The notes: generated from the sequence alone by a model not told the origin. 64,000 bases of DNA from Bremerella sp. TYQ1 (GCF_020150455.1 NZ_CP083740.1:1922001-1986000), one strand, 5' to 3'. Counted from the stretch's first letter, positions 1-8,428 are shown. Made by a program: numbers and translations.

Positions 1-63
1 TGCAAAGCAACCAGGGACAATGTGTCGCACACTTTGTACATATCCTGCGAATCGCACATCAGT

Positions 64-141
64 CTAGCTCATTTTAAACCCAGGGATAAACTCTGGTCGC
101 TTTTGGGGGAGCCAACCCGATTTCGTCGACCATCACCATGC
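64..141 (-). pseudogene. C-terminal remnant of a SUKH immunity-type gene
   Basis: Read on the minus strand, the last codons before the TAG at 64-66 give PEFIPGFKMS. This is almost the same as the end of the intact SUKH gene at 2543-3085 (PEFIPGFRMS). A few codons upstream, a similar MVDEIG stretch matches MVDQDP of that gene, but in a different frame, so a frameshift lies between. Nothing upstream of about 141 continues the match. I read this as the tail of a duplicated immunity gene, cut off by the adjacent IS630 fragment. Confidence 0.6.
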
Positions 142-166
142 TAGATCTCTGCTTTTCGCCCCTTTC

Positions 167-418
167 TTATTCGTGGCACTCCTTGGCTTGCCACTCGACG
201 ATGGCCTGAGGATCTTGTTCTTTGGCCTGACGTGTTGGCTTCTGACAACTGAATCCCATGTCGTGCAGGATGCGGCCGAGATGGTCCGGGTTATACTCGA
301 TGTCGAACTACTGGTGAACGATCTGGGTCATGCCCCTGTTTAACCACCCTTGGCGAATCAAGTCCAACGCCTTCATCCGCCGAGCGTCAAGCTCCGCCGC
401 CAATCCATGAGGTCGCAT
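167..418 (-). pseudogene. IS630-type transposase N-terminal fragment with internal stop
   Basis: The minus-strand frame encodes an 83-residue product beginning MRPHGLAAELDARRMKALDL. It has the helix-turn-helix and 'LGRILHDMGFSCQKP' pattern of IS630/Tc1-mariner transposase N-termini. An in-frame TAG follows codon 36 (after IVHQ), and the frame ends after KECHE, long before the DDE catalytic region. It is therefore a dead fragment. No complete inverted-repeat ends were identified. It shows past insertion-sequence activity at the edge of the toxin/immunity cluster. Confidence 0.65.
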
Positions 419-604
419 CGCTAAACTCCGTTTGCAAAACGCCTTGCCGGAAGATTAGTCTACAAGGTTGACCGGCTGAAAGCACTCATTTGGCTGGGTG
501 TGCAGTGGTCAATAATGGGCTTGTTACCTATGAATCAATCCCCAATGACCTTGGCTATCAGTTCATCAGATGGCTGGATACCCAGTAAAGATAAGGTAGT
601 AATC

Positions 605-1252
605 ATGCAACTTGAATACGATGTAGACGATTCCGGTAATCGATTTCTAAGTGGACGCTTGTTTGAAAACGTTCAGTTTTCCGATTTGGAAATTGCACCA
701 CGAATGGGTAGTCCCATTCGCATTGAGGACTGCCGTTTTCTAAATTGCTCCACTTCACTGGGAACGTGTCTTATCCGCCGTGGTACTACTCTCGATTCTG
801 TCGTTTTTTCCAACTTAGATTGTGGAGATGCGATACATGTCAGCTCGGAGGTCTGTTTGAATCGCGTTGTCATTGAGGGCAAGAAACCAAAGTCATTATT
901 CATTAAGCCACAAGATCGGGAAACCTTTAAGATGCCTGAGGTGCCTGACACCGATTTCCAACTCGACATCACAAACTTTTCTGGGACGGTAGACATCGAG
1001 GGGCTACGTGGCAACATGGTACGAAAGGATCCCAGTCGTCACGTAACCATTCAGGCCAAATGGCGAGATGAAGTGGACTGGAAGGGAATGGGCATTGGTG
1101 GTTCAAGCTACTGGAAAATCTTTGTCCGAAAACTGGCATACAACAATGCCGATGAAGGGGTTTTCAGTCTTCCTGGCCGTTCTCATGATGACTTTTCAGA
1201 AGTGATGCACCAAAAAGAACTGCTAAAGAACGCAGGCCTCCGGTTCGACTAA
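605..1252 (+). CDS. hypothetical protein with beta-helix-like segments
   Basis: This 215-aa protein is not recognised. The ATG at 605 follows AAGGTAG by about six bases and is preferred over an in-frame start at 500, whose extra residues look unlike protein. Residues 15-110 contain repeated short strands with alternating hydrophobics and Asn/Cys (FENVQFSDLE, IRIEDCRFLNC, LDSVVFSNLDCGDAI). This resembles a right-handed beta-helix or pentapeptide-like fold. The C-terminal half is mixed. It lies in an immunity-gene cluster, so an immunity role is possible by context only. Confidence 0.6.
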   Translation: MQLEYDVDDSGNRFLSGRLFENVQFSDLEIAPRMGSPIRIEDCRFLNCSTSLGTCLIRRGTTLDSVVFSNLDCGDAIHVSSEVCLNRVVIEGKKPKSLFIKPQDRETFKMPEVPDTDFQLDITNFSGTVDIEGLRGNMVRKDPSRHVTIQAKWRDEVDWKGMGIGGSSYWKIFVRKLAYNNADEGVFSLPGRSHDDFSEVMHQKELLKNAGLRFD

Positions 1253-1343
1253 ATTCATACCAGCCACTGACATTCTCCAACTATCCGCACTGCCCCAGTG
1301 CCCGGTCCTGTAATATCAACTTTCGCATTGTAAGTCATCACTT

Positions 1344-1889
1344 ATGGAAGCAGCCCTCAAAAAACTGGTCGAGAGAATGCCACCGCCTAAAAAGCCCCGG
1401 TTCTCAAATGTTGACTGGGATCGGCTGGAAAAGGCTCTTGGCCTCACATATCCATCGAGTTTCAAAGACTTTATCGATGTGTATGGCGGCAGCGTCTGGT
1501 TCGACAATGTTTGTCCCTTCTTTTCAGAGGCAAGAACGGAGAAGGAAGCGAAGGACTTCGTGCAATCAGTGAAGAAGAAACTCGCACCGCTCCAAGGAAA
1601 CACTTTTGACGAGTGTTTCAATGCCATCGAGATTCCGCTTTACCCAGCGGACAATGGGCTTTTCCCATTCTTGATCGATTACAGCGGGAACCTCTTTTGT
1701 TGGCAAACGGATCAAAATAGCCCTGACAAATGGCCGGTCGTTTTCTGGAACACAGGGCCAATCACCATTCTGGAGAAGCTGACCATTGCGATGTTGATCG
1801 ACGACTGGCTAATGCGAAAACCCCACATGGTCAAGATCTGGGGAGACATCAACGAATACGAGCCGGATAGGATTCGATTGACGGAATGA
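1344..1889 (+). CDS. SUKH (SMI1/KNR4) family immunity-type protein
   Basis: This 181-aa protein shows the SUKH pattern: an N-terminal Trp-x-x-(L/V)E motif (WDRLEKALG, about residue 29), then LTYPSSFKDFIDVYGG, and a central DNGLFPFLIDYSGNLFCW segment typical of SMI1/KNR4 folds. SUKH proteins in bacteria are usually cytoplasmic immunity proteins that bind and neutralise nuclease-type polymorphic toxins. Here it is one of several SUKH genes among Rhs/HINT remnants. No toxin fragment was recognised just upstream, so its cognate toxin is unknown. Confidence 0.8.
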   Translation: MEAALKKLVERMPPPKKPRFSNVDWDRLEKALGLTYPSSFKDFIDVYGGSVWFDNVCPFFSEARTEKEAKDFVQSVKKKLAPLQGNTFDECFNAIEIPLYPADNGLFPFLIDYSGNLFCWQTDQNSPDKWPVVFWNTGPITILEKLTIAMLIDDWLMRKPHMVKIWGDINEYEPDRIRLTE

Positions 1890-1940
1890 TTGAATCGAGT
1901 AACTGCAACAGTTCATGATCGAGATATGACTCACCACGGA

Positions 1941-2477
1941 TTACCAGTTGGAGAAGTCTGTAAACGTGTAAGGCGCCTCGAGCGTTGGGATTTGTTTTAT
2001 CTCATAATGTTTCGTCAAGACCTTCAACAGAAAGTCAGAAAACGAGTCCTCTTCAAGATCAATAATCTCATTTCCGTCGGAAAACCAGAAGACGCAGCGT
2101 CATTCGTCGGACTTGCCCTTGGTCCGCCACATTACGTGGTGAACATCTATCACGGTACAAAACGGCAGAAGTCCATCAGGCTCTGGGAACCACGACTCCG
2201 CAGGAGTAACGGTTGACTGCTTGAAAGACGCGATGACGCTGCTTTCACCAAGCAGATAGTCTTTGACGGGTGCGGGAAAACAAGTCTTATCACACAAGTT
2301 CCAAACGGCGATCATCCCACATACGAGGCCGGAACCATAGTGATCGATAAAAGCTTTGTAGTCCGCGGGAAGAAAGCTGCCCAACTCTTGTTCGACGGCA
2401 TCCCATCGGCGATCTAATCCCACTGGCTTGGCAGGTGGTTTGACGAGTTTTTCAATTTCATTGAGCGATGAAGACAT
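1941..2477 (-). pseudogene. SUKH immunity-type gene broken by one in-frame TGA
   Basis: The frame starts MSSSLNEIEKLV at 2477 and runs through WDAVEQELG, LPADYKAFIDHYGSG and a GLLPFC core, all standard SUKH signatures, to a TGA at 2100-2102 right after TKGKSDE. Reading through the TGA, the same frame continues with RCVFWFSDGNEIIDLEEDSF and further SUKH-like sequence to a TAA at 1941. The total is 178 codons, the usual family length. The TGA sits where many SUKH proteins have Trp (DEW), so a single TGG-to-TGA change explains it. The shortened 125-residue product would lack the last third of the fold. Confidence 0.75.
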
Positions 2478-2542
2478 CCGACAACACCTGAATACAGCCG
2501 GTGACGTGTAATATTCGCTGCGTTGCGAATCAGCCAATACTG

Positions 2543-3085
2543 CTAGCTCATCCTAAACCCTGGGATAAACTCCGGCTGCTTACCATATAGTGGATCTTGG
2601 TCAACCATGCCGTCAGGTAGGTCGCTCACGTCGGTTAGCAAGCTGAGAAGGACACTTGTCAGCGTGGTCTTGCCCAGGTCAAAGAAGCCTTTGGAGTGAC
2701 TGTAGTAAATGATACGCCACTCTGCCTGAGACTCATTTGTCAGCCAGTTGAGGATGTTGACATCCGCATAGTTGCCACATGGAAGGAGGGCAGGGCGCGC
2801 CGGGTATAGGTCGAAGGGGACCTCCGTACCATAGTTCTCGATGTCTCGATAAATATCGACCCAGTTCAGCCAGAACGTCTGCGCTGAAACCGGTTGAATA
2901 AAAGGATTTCCAATGCTAATCATGCCTGAGATGGTCCCACTTCCGTAGAGGGAAACGAACTGCTTGTAGTCCTCTGGCAACTCTAAGCCCAGTTCCTTTT
3001 CAACATCCTCCCAAGAGCCCGAAGGGCCTGTTGCCGTGTCAGGCGGGGAAATGATTTCAGTGATCCTCTTGACGTTCTCCAACAT
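2543..3085 (-). CDS. SUKH (SMI1/KNR4) family immunity-type protein
   Basis: An intact 180-aa SUKH protein. WEDVEKELGLELPEDYKQFVSLYGSG (residues 25-50) is the classic N-terminal motif, followed by GNPF (58-61) and a LLPCGNYADVNILNW core near residues 100-114. It is the middle of three tandem minus-strand SUKH genes (1941-2477, this one, 3195-3734), an arrangement typical of immunity stockpiles. Its C-terminus is duplicated as a scrap at 64-141, showing local gene duplication and loss. A specific toxin partner cannot be named. Confidence 0.85.
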   Translation of the reverse strand: MLENVKRITEIISPPDTATGPSGSWEDVEKELGLELPEDYKQFVSLYGSGTISGMISIGNPFIQPVSAQTFWLNWVDIYRDIENYGTEVPFDLYPARPALLPCGNYADVNILNWLTNESQAEWRIIYYSHSKGFFDLGKTTLTSVLLSLLTDVSDLPDGMVDQDPLYGKQPEFIPGFRMS

Positions 3086-3194
3086 GCTCTTAGTCTCTCG
3101 TTAACACTTCTATTGCCAAGATCGAGTCGGGGCCTAGGAATTCCAATTCGAACTCCGATTTCACGCGCAGTTTAAGTAAGGTAGCGGGGTAATC

Positions 3195-3734
3195 TCAGGC
3201 CACTTCAAAGATAAAATCCTCAGGTGGGTTCGGAAACTCGGCTGGCCAAATCGTACACTCAATATCGCCCGACAACGCTGCTGCAAGAAAGGACGTCATG
3301 GGCATATCGAACTGTTGCCATACGCGTCCACGCCCTTCACCAACAATCACAGGCCACGTTTCTGGATGGCCTGTTGTCAACCAATAAAGTGTATTACCGT
3401 TTTCGTCATTGCCCCATGGGAGAATACCTGGAGAATCGGGGTAGATGCCATACGGCACCTCCTCATCTCCCTCGGTTGCTTTTAATTCTCTTCGAACTTT
3501 GCAAATACGTTCCACACTCGGGATAAGTGCGAGATACTCAGACGAGGCGAACGGATTGAAGACCCGAATGAAATTGCCAAGTAGCCCGCTACCGTACGTG
3601 GAAACGAAATCCCTGTAATCCAGAGGTAAAGCGATACCTAGCTCTTTCTCAATCTCTTTCCAATCCGGTTCCGCAGGAACTTCCGTCGGCGACGCCGGTG
3701 ATGGAACGATGGCTGTCAGTTGCTCAATTGACAT
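3195..3734 (-). CDS. SUKH (SMI1/KNR4) family immunity-type protein
   Basis: A 179-aa SUKH protein from the ATG at 3734 (MSIEQLTAIV). That start is preferred to one six codons upstream because paralogues begin at the same point. Signatures: DWKEIEKELG, LPLDYRDFVSTYGSG, RVFNPF, then GILPWGNDENGNTLYWLTTG with the Trp-rich core conserved in the family. It is closely similar in layout to the gene at 13409-13924 (RVFNPF, LLPWGDDENGN), so these two are probably the nearest paralogues. Likely a cytoplasmic antitoxin for a polymorphic toxin; partner not visible. Confidence 0.85.
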   Translation of the reverse strand: MSIEQLTAIVPSPASPTEVPAEPDWKEIEKELGIALPLDYRDFVSTYGSGLLGNFIRVFNPFASSEYLALIPSVERICKVRRELKATEGDEEVPYGIYPDSPGILPWGNDENGNTLYWLTTGHPETWPVIVGEGRGRVWQQFDMPMTSFLAAALSGDIECTIWPAEFPNPPEDFIFEVA

Positions 3735-3823
3735 GAAGTATCCCTGCTGCACGATCCCCCAGGAAGTTGACTATTCAGAAACTCGCCCGAGCGACTAATC
3801 TTTTACTTGTAGCACGATTCTAG

Positions 3824-3919
3824 AAGATGCGACAATTCATTGACACTCTGGGAAAAGCTGGCGGCGCCGATCCTCTCACCACAAAGATCTGGATGACACA
3901 CATTGCGAAGAGTATTTGA
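3824..3919 (+). pseudogene. possible orphan toxin C-terminal remnant
   Basis: A 31-codon frame follows a TAG stop and reads KMRQFIDTLGKAGGADPLTTKIWMTHIAKSI before a TGA. It has protein-like composition and sits 18 bases before the SUKH-like gene at 3938, the position where the 3' end of a toxin is expected. No family was recognised. The reading as a remnant rests on position and composition, so it is tentative. Confidence 0.35.
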
Positions 3920-3937
3920 GTTGGCTTTGGAGGCAGC

Positions 3938-4468
3938 ATGCTAACTGGCGACGAGTTCATTCAACGTCTAATCCGGGCAGGCATTGCGACACAAGAAACC
4001 ATCGTGCCTTGCAGCGATGCAGACATTGCACGCATTGAGGATGCGGTTGGCTTGCATCTACCCGATTACTACAAACAATTCTTGCTCGCTGCTGGAAAGT
4101 GCGCGGGAGCGTTCATGGATGACTGCAGCTTTTATTATCCCGAGTTGCTGCAGATGACCGCCGAAGCTAAGCGGATGCTAATAGCGTTTGAAGGCAATCG
4201 TCTTCGGCTTCCGGCTGACGCGTTTGTGTTCATGGACCGCAGGGAGAACTTTTTATTCTTTAGGACGAGTGAAAAGTTGTCGAATTCGATAATCGCTTAT
4301 GAAGAAGATCATCGCAAGTTCGACGACTATGACAACACTTTTTGGGGCTATGTTGAGGGAGAGCTCCTGGAAACGGAAGAGTTCTTTGCAAAGTTTTTGA
4401 AGACTGGAACTTGTGATGATTACCTGCGAAGAGCAATGCAACGAGCAGAGCAAGTAAAACATCTGTGA
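3938..4468 (+). CDS. divergent SUKH-like immunity-type protein
   Basis: A 176-aa protein starting at an ATG 4 bases after a GGAGG ribosome-binding site. The N-terminus CSDADIARIEDAVGLHLPDYYKQFLLAAGK matches the SUKH start (I..IE..vG..LP..Y..FL...GG). Later segments (DAFVFMDRRENFLFF, FWGYVEGE) fit the rest of the fold but are more divergent than in the neighbouring SUKH genes. It is probably an immunity protein. A short toxin-like remnant lies 18 bases upstream (3824-3919). Confidence 0.7.
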   Translation: MLTGDEFIQRLIRAGIATQETIVPCSDADIARIEDAVGLHLPDYYKQFLLAAGKCAGAFMDDCSFYYPELLQMTAEAKRMLIAFEGNRLRLPADAFVFMDRRENFLFFRTSEKLSNSIIAYEEDHRKFDDYDNTFWGYVEGELLETEEFFAKFLKTGTCDDYLRRAMQRAEQVKHL

Positions 4469-4608
4469 GCACTTTCTGAGAATTGCTGAACCAATTACCA
4501 AGCGAACACCAGCCCCAGCGATTGTCGTGGACTGGCATTCGGCAATCTGAAATCATCCGAAGCGACAAATCATGGCCGCGATAAGTATGGGTTGAAAGAA
4601 CAGGCGAA

Positions 4609-5067
4609 ATGAATGAGCGGGAAATTGAAACGCGTATTTGGAGCGAATCGTTGACGTCGCAGAGCGACACTACGATACGCGAGTCGGTTCTGTATCTTGC
4701 CAAAAAGCTTGGGGAGTACCTAGGCAGGGAGGTGGACGTACGTGAAATCAATATTGACGCCGGAGATAGCGGAAGCTGCTCGGTTTACGCCAAGCGCAAC
4801 CGTTGTTCGCCACTTACAATCGATTGGTACTGTACAATCGTCGTACGCTTGCCTGAAGATTTCGAGGAACAGCGAACACAGGTTTTTGCGACACTCCTAG
4901 CATTCATAGATGGCAAGCGAATTGGTCTTCAAGGACACGCAGGACAGAGCGTTCTGCATTTGCAATATAGGCCTGGAGATACGCAAAGCGGGGAATGGGA
5001 AATCTCGCAATGGAGCAAGGATGACTATGGCGAATGGGAATCCAGTGAGACGCCTCCCTGGAGCTAA
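4609..5067 (+). CDS. hypothetical protein, possible immunity gene
   Basis: A 152-aa soluble protein, not recognised. It starts at an ATG downstream of a purine-rich AGGCGAA. The middle (residues 25-60) looks like a helix followed by strands, and residues 64-80 (LTIDWYCTIVVRLPEDF) form a hydrophobic strand. The tail is acidic and Trp-rich (EWEISQWSKDDYGEWESS). Small acidic proteins of this type are common among immunity proteins, and the genes on both sides are immunity-type, but nothing in the sequence proves the role. Confidence 0.55.
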   Translation: MNEREIETRIWSESLTSQSDTTIRESVLYLAKKLGEYLGREVDVREINIDAGDSGSCSVYAKRNRCSPLTIDWYCTIVVRLPEDFEEQRTQVFATLLAFIDGKRIGLQGHAGQSVLHLQYRPGDTQSGEWEISQWSKDDYGEWESSETPPWS

Positions 5068-5232
5068 CGCAGCAGAGATTGAGTCAACCAGTTGCTTCCA
5101 TGTCGAACACCTCGTAGGACAGTACCGCCAGATGCAGACGGCCTTCCCGCGGTTTCCCGATCTTCGATCGTCTCAGAATATTTGACCTCGTGGTACAATA
5201 GTTGAAATTTACAAGTGCTGAAAAACGGAAGC

Positions 5233-5721
5233 ATGCCTCCAGCCAATAGCGAGATCATGGCAGACTTTTTGAACCGGGTTGAATCCCTTCCTTGGTTCCA
5301 CAATCTTGGGCAGGATCCGCCATGGGACTCTCATTGCCGACAGATTCAGGACTGGAGCGAGTGGCCTGGCCCCGAGGATCCATCGGTTTCAGAAATCGCC
5401 TATCGACAACAATCGCTCTACGATGAACTCATGACAGGCGAACACTCAGAGCAACTGAAGGAGTTGTGGGATCGAATTCACGCCATTGTAATTCGTGTCG
5501 CATCTTCCCGAGTGCCGTATGACGCCGATCGAGACTCTTGGCATCCGCCGAATGCGGCAGTGTGGCAAGCAGCATGGACTGCTGGTTTGATGGGCCTTTG
5601 CCTCTACCTAGGGCATCCGACTCCTCCGGAGTTGAGGACGCAATGGGAATGGTTTGCCCTGGGGCACTGGCCATGCGACTGGGATGGAGACTTTCCAAGT
5701 GGTAAGCTGGTAATTTACTAA
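5233..5721 (+). CDS. hypothetical protein, possible immunity gene
   Basis: A 162-aa soluble protein, Trp-rich (WFHNLG, DWSEWPG, WQAAWTAG, WEWFALGHWPCDWDGDF) and not recognised. Possible starts are GTG 5215, ATG 5233 and ATG 5257. I chose 5233 because GGAAGC lies just before it, but 5257 (MADFLNRVESLPWF) is equally possible. The last 50 residues, with a GLMGLCLYLGHPTPPELRTQWEWF stretch, look like a conserved immunity-type core. The assignment is by context. Confidence 0.55.
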   Translation: MPPANSEIMADFLNRVESLPWFHNLGQDPPWDSHCRQIQDWSEWPGPEDPSVSEIAYRQQSLYDELMTGEHSEQLKELWDRIHAIVIRVASSRVPYDADRDSWHPPNAAVWQAAWTAGLMGLCLYLGHPTPPELRTQWEWFALGHWPCDWDGDFPSGKLVIY

Positions 5722-6061
5722 GTGGACCATGTCATCCAGATGGAAAGACGTAAGGACGACATCGTTCCCTAACCCTGCTCATACCCCATTTTCCTGTCGC
5801 GGTTCACTCGCGACGTACATGGAGAGTTGCTAGGTTAGATTGTCGACCGACGGGCATTTTCAAGTAGAAACTACTTTCAGGGAAAGCTGCAGAGTACTTT
5901 TGTCCTGCGAATCAAACCTGCAGTGGTCGATACTGAAGTCCGTTAGCCTGCGAAGATAGCAATGACAATGTAATTGTCATGTTTCTCTTGAAACGAGTTT
6001 AACGTGGCTAGGGGTGCCGTCGAGTGAGGTATATTTACAACACCAGTTAGATAGCATTCAG
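5722..6061. other. intergenic stretch, nothing recognised
   Basis: This 340-base gap contains no supported ORF, Rhs-like segment or hairpin that I could recognise. It may hold decayed toxin sequence or the promoter of the membrane protein that follows. Confidence 0.4.
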
Positions 6062-6544
6062 ATGACGACAAAAGGGCCTCGCCAAATCCGAGCTAAACTA
6101 GAACGCTTTTTACGTTCTTATCCGTATCTAGTAGAAGCTATTTCCGCTGCAGCATTGGGAATCATCTGTGCTTCCATTGCTCTAGGAATAACGTTTTTGG
6201 TGTCTGACCTAACGGTTGCCATAGCGTTTTCGATCGTAGCCGCAATTTTCGGTGCAATAATTGGGTGGATTATCGCCGACCTAATCTTGTTTCTTTCTTT
6301 TGTGGTTTTGATAGCCATTTTTCCAGAGAAATGGTGGATCCTCGTTCTATCAGTTTGTTTAGCAATCGCCTTTACTGTATTTCATCTCCTAGCAAACGTG
6401 TTTGTCGTACACCACGCCGTCCTTTACTTTGCCGGGGGTTACGTAGTTACGGTAGTGCTGCTTCATCTCGCATTGTCTTTGTGGAGATTTATTTTCCGAT
6501 TAGTCGGCCATAAGAACAACAATGGCGACCCCCAAGGTACATGA
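6062..6544 (+). CDS. small multi-span membrane protein
   Basis: A 160-aa protein from the ATG at 6062 (MTTKGPRQIRAKLERFL). An alternative in-frame GTG at 6014 would add 16 residues. A short basic N-terminus is followed by about four or five hydrophobic spans: AISAAALGIICASIALGITFLV, TVAIAFSIVAAIFGAIIGWI, LILFLSFVVLIAIF, ILVLSVCLAIAFTVFHLL and VVTVVLLHLALSL. The tail is hydrophilic (GHKNNNGDPQGT). It could be an immunity protein against a membrane- or periplasm-acting toxin, as integral-membrane immunity proteins are common in such loci. No family was recognised. Confidence 0.55.
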   Translation: MTTKGPRQIRAKLERFLRSYPYLVEAISAAALGIICASIALGITFLVSDLTVAIAFSIVAAIFGAIIGWIIADLILFLSFVVLIAIFPEKWWILVLSVCLAIAFTVFHLLANVFVVHHAVLYFAGGYVVTVVLLHLALSLWRFIFRLVGHKNNNGDPQGT

Positions 6545-6726
6545 TGGTTGTCGAGCATGTCACAAATGCCCTCAGCACCAAGATTCCAAGTGTTCTTAAT
6601 CCATCAAAGCGAAATACCCCGCTAATAAATCAGCTTAGCGATGCTTTTCTCGCTGAATGACTTAGTCGAGCGAAATCCTCGAAACGAACGGTCAAGATGC
6701 GGTCAGGTAGCGCAAATCTGTAGTCG

Positions 6727-6790
6727 GCAAGATGGCAACCGCAAGACCTGGTCCCACGATGGAACCAGCTTTTTGACCGAGCCCCGGATT
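6727..6790 (+). pseudogene. Rhs/YD-repeat remnant
   Basis: The DNA is a close match to 11427-11495. Both encode the YD-repeat pattern D-G-N-R-x-T-W-x-x-D-G-(T/A)-S followed by LTE. Here it reads DGNRKTWSHDGTSFLTEP. It lies inside a 60-codon frame with no other Rhs character. This is the 3' scar of an Rhs-type toxin gene left before the small gene at 6837. Confidence 0.7.
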
Positions 6791-6836
6791 CGAAGAATAC
6801 GCTCAATACATCTTCATAAGTGAGTGTGGTTTAGTT

Positions 6837-7097
6837 ATGGCCAAATTTATCAATCAAAACGAAGCACTGGAGTACCAGGAAAGTATCAGCGATCCCGTTA
6901 TCGCAGCAATGCTGGAGAGAGGCTATCGGACAGTCTTATGGCACATGGGTGACTTTCGGGCCGATGCTGATTTTGACGTACTTTATTTCCTGAAGCTTTT
7001 GGAGGCGTTTTTCAAAGGTAATGAGCAGCGGATCTCCCAGGAATTATTGGGGCAATTCGGAAGTGACGAGGACGTCGATTTTTCAAAGTTTGATTAA
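6837..7097 (+). CDS. small hypothetical protein, possible immunity gene
   Basis: An 86-aa acidic protein (MAKFINQNEALEYQESISDP). It is predicted to be mostly helical, with a DVLYFLKLLEAFFKGNEQRI helix and an acidic end (GSDEDVDFSKFD). Not recognised. It is sandwiched between two Rhs remnants (6727-6790 and 7205-7295), so it is probably the immunity gene left after a toxin tip was displaced. The inference is from context. Confidence 0.55.
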   Translation: MAKFINQNEALEYQESISDPVIAAMLERGYRTVLWHMGDFRADADFDVLYFLKLLEAFFKGNEQRISQELLGQFGSDEDVDFSKFD

Positions 7098-7204
7098 GCG
7101 AAACGCCGTTCATTTTGGCATCTCGCAGTAGCCTAAGCATAGCGGCGAGTTGTACAACCTTTAACACGGCAACCGAGCCACCTGGATCTGCGATCGGGGC
7201 AACC

Positions 7205-7295
7205 GGTAACTAACCGAGCACCGGGCCCGGAAGCATTGCCGGGCTAACTTCTTACCGGTACAAGTACACCTACAACTCCACGAACAATCGGAGTG
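7205..7295 (+). pseudogene. Rhs/YD-repeat remnant
   Basis: Bases 7210-7250 match 11478-11515 (ACCGAGCACCGGGCCC ... TTGCCGGG), which in the other copy encodes LTEHRA. Bases 7260-7290 encode YKYTYNSTNNR in another frame, a typical YD-repeat strand. The two pieces are out of frame with each other, so this is a decayed Rhs segment. The next intact gene begins 18 bases later. Confidence 0.65.
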
Positions 7296-7312
7296 AGGGG
7301 CGTTTTGAAGTC

Positions 7313-7831
7313 ATGTCCATAGAACTCGATATAATTCCCAATACGACTCAAGACATTTGCTGGCACGAAATTGTTTTATCGGCAAGAGCCCTGGCCGCAG
7401 ACGGCGATTCGTTTCCAAATGACTTGCAACTACATGATTTGAAATCGAAAGCATTGATCGAAGGTTTCGAGCCGTTGAAGTGCCCCGGATATTACTACTG
7501 TACCTCGGAAATAGGCTCTACCCTTTCGCTCATCATCGAACCGACCGTCGGAGGTGAAGAAGACCGTTGTTACCTCTCTGATGTCGGACATCGCCTCTCC
7601 CCTGAAGAACGCGACACAGTTTTTGAGAAATGGATGTCAGCTGCGCGACTGATATCCATTGAAAGTGGCGGCGGAAGGCCAAAAGGAGAACTCAAGACCG
7701 CGATGGCTATGGCAATTGCAATAGCACAACTGACCTCCGGGCTCGTCGTAGTCAAGGACTCGTTGGTCCACAATGTTGAAGTTGGCATTTACGCTTCAGA
7801 AGAGATTCTTTCGCTTCCCTGGACGAGTTGA
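7313..7831 (+). CDS. hypothetical protein, possible immunity gene
   Basis: A 172-aa soluble protein starting at the ATG after GAGGGGCG. Not recognised. The C-terminal third has a Gly-rich turn (SGGGRPKGEL), an alanine-rich helix (AMAMAIAIAQL), and then strands (TSGLVVVKDSLVHNVEVGIYAS). It directly follows an Rhs scar, the usual position for an immunity gene downstream of a toxin 3' end. The function is not shown by the sequence itself. Confidence 0.55.
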   Translation: MSIELDIIPNTTQDICWHEIVLSARALAADGDSFPNDLQLHDLKSKALIEGFEPLKCPGYYYCTSEIGSTLSLIIEPTVGGEEDRCYLSDVGHRLSPEERDTVFEKWMSAARLISIESGGGRPKGELKTAMAMAIAIAQLTSGLVVVKDSLVHNVEVGIYASEEILSLPWTS

Positions 7832-7930
7832 CCATTTCCACTTGGACACAAATGTAGGCAGGGCCCGCAAGTGCAAGGGAAGCAAGGGAGCCCCAACACG
7901 AAATTGTCACCGTTTGTTTGAAACGTAAAT

Positions 7931-8227
7931 ATGGATCCAGAAGAAGCCGCTAAACTGCTTAGGCTGGGAGAAAGCTTGGGTGTCGAGAGAGGGCACATCC
8001 TGCGGCTTCGGGCCTACGAGAACGATGACGATTTGGCTAAATGCCTCCTAGCGATCCAATCAGAGTCCAACATGGCGAATCATTTGGTCAGGGAGTTACT
8101 GATTTCGTCTTTTGGCATATCCATTGGTGACATTCAAATTCTTCACCTTGGGTGGGACGGTGCGATATCGGACGCTGACCTCAACGTTGGTCTTCGAGAG
8201 CGAATTGTGAGGACTGACAAGCGCTAG
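7931..8227 (+). CDS. small hypothetical protein, possible immunity gene
   Basis: A 98-aa protein (MDPEEAAKLLRLGESLGVERG), helical at the N-terminus and with a SFGISIGDIQILHLGW segment near the C-terminus. Not recognised. It belongs to the run of short plus-strand genes interleaved with toxin remnants. No strong ribosome-binding site is seen before the ATG, so the call is moderate. Confidence 0.5.
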   Translation: MDPEEAAKLLRLGESLGVERGHILRLRAYENDDDLAKCLLAIQSESNMANHLVRELLISSFGISIGDIQILHLGWDGAISDADLNVGLRERIVRTDKR

Positions 8228-8250
8228 TTGATAAATTGCCTCTTTTGTGA

Positions 8251-8424
8251 TGTTACCACCAGGGGCGTCCCGGTAGGCACGGTGGTCATGGTTCGCCAGC
8301 GTTTCATGATGAACTTGGAGAAAAAATCGATCAGGCAAATTCGCTTGAGGAATTGAAAGTGGCATTGACGCAACTTGCGCAACGCAGGTCAATTACCAAC
8401 TTGCCTCCGTTAATTACAAGGTGA
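8251..8424 (+). pseudogene. orphan toxin C-terminal remnant
   Basis: A 57-codon frame opens after a TGA (8248-8250) and closes with a TGA four bases before the GTG of the next gene. It reads QGRPGRHGGHGSPAFHDELG and then a charged helix (EKIDQANSLEELKVALTQLAQRR). It has no start codon and has protein-like composition. The His/Gly-rich start resembles the joining region of polymorphic toxin tips. I infer a toxin 3' remnant directly coupled to the immunity candidate at 8429; no family is assigned. Confidence 0.4.
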
Positions 8425-8428
8425 TAGA

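Noticed and set aside
1890..2216. 108-aa plus-strand ORF after the SUKH gene
   Set aside because: Overlaps the minus-strand SUKH frame that shows clear family motifs; the ORF lacks a ribosome-binding site.
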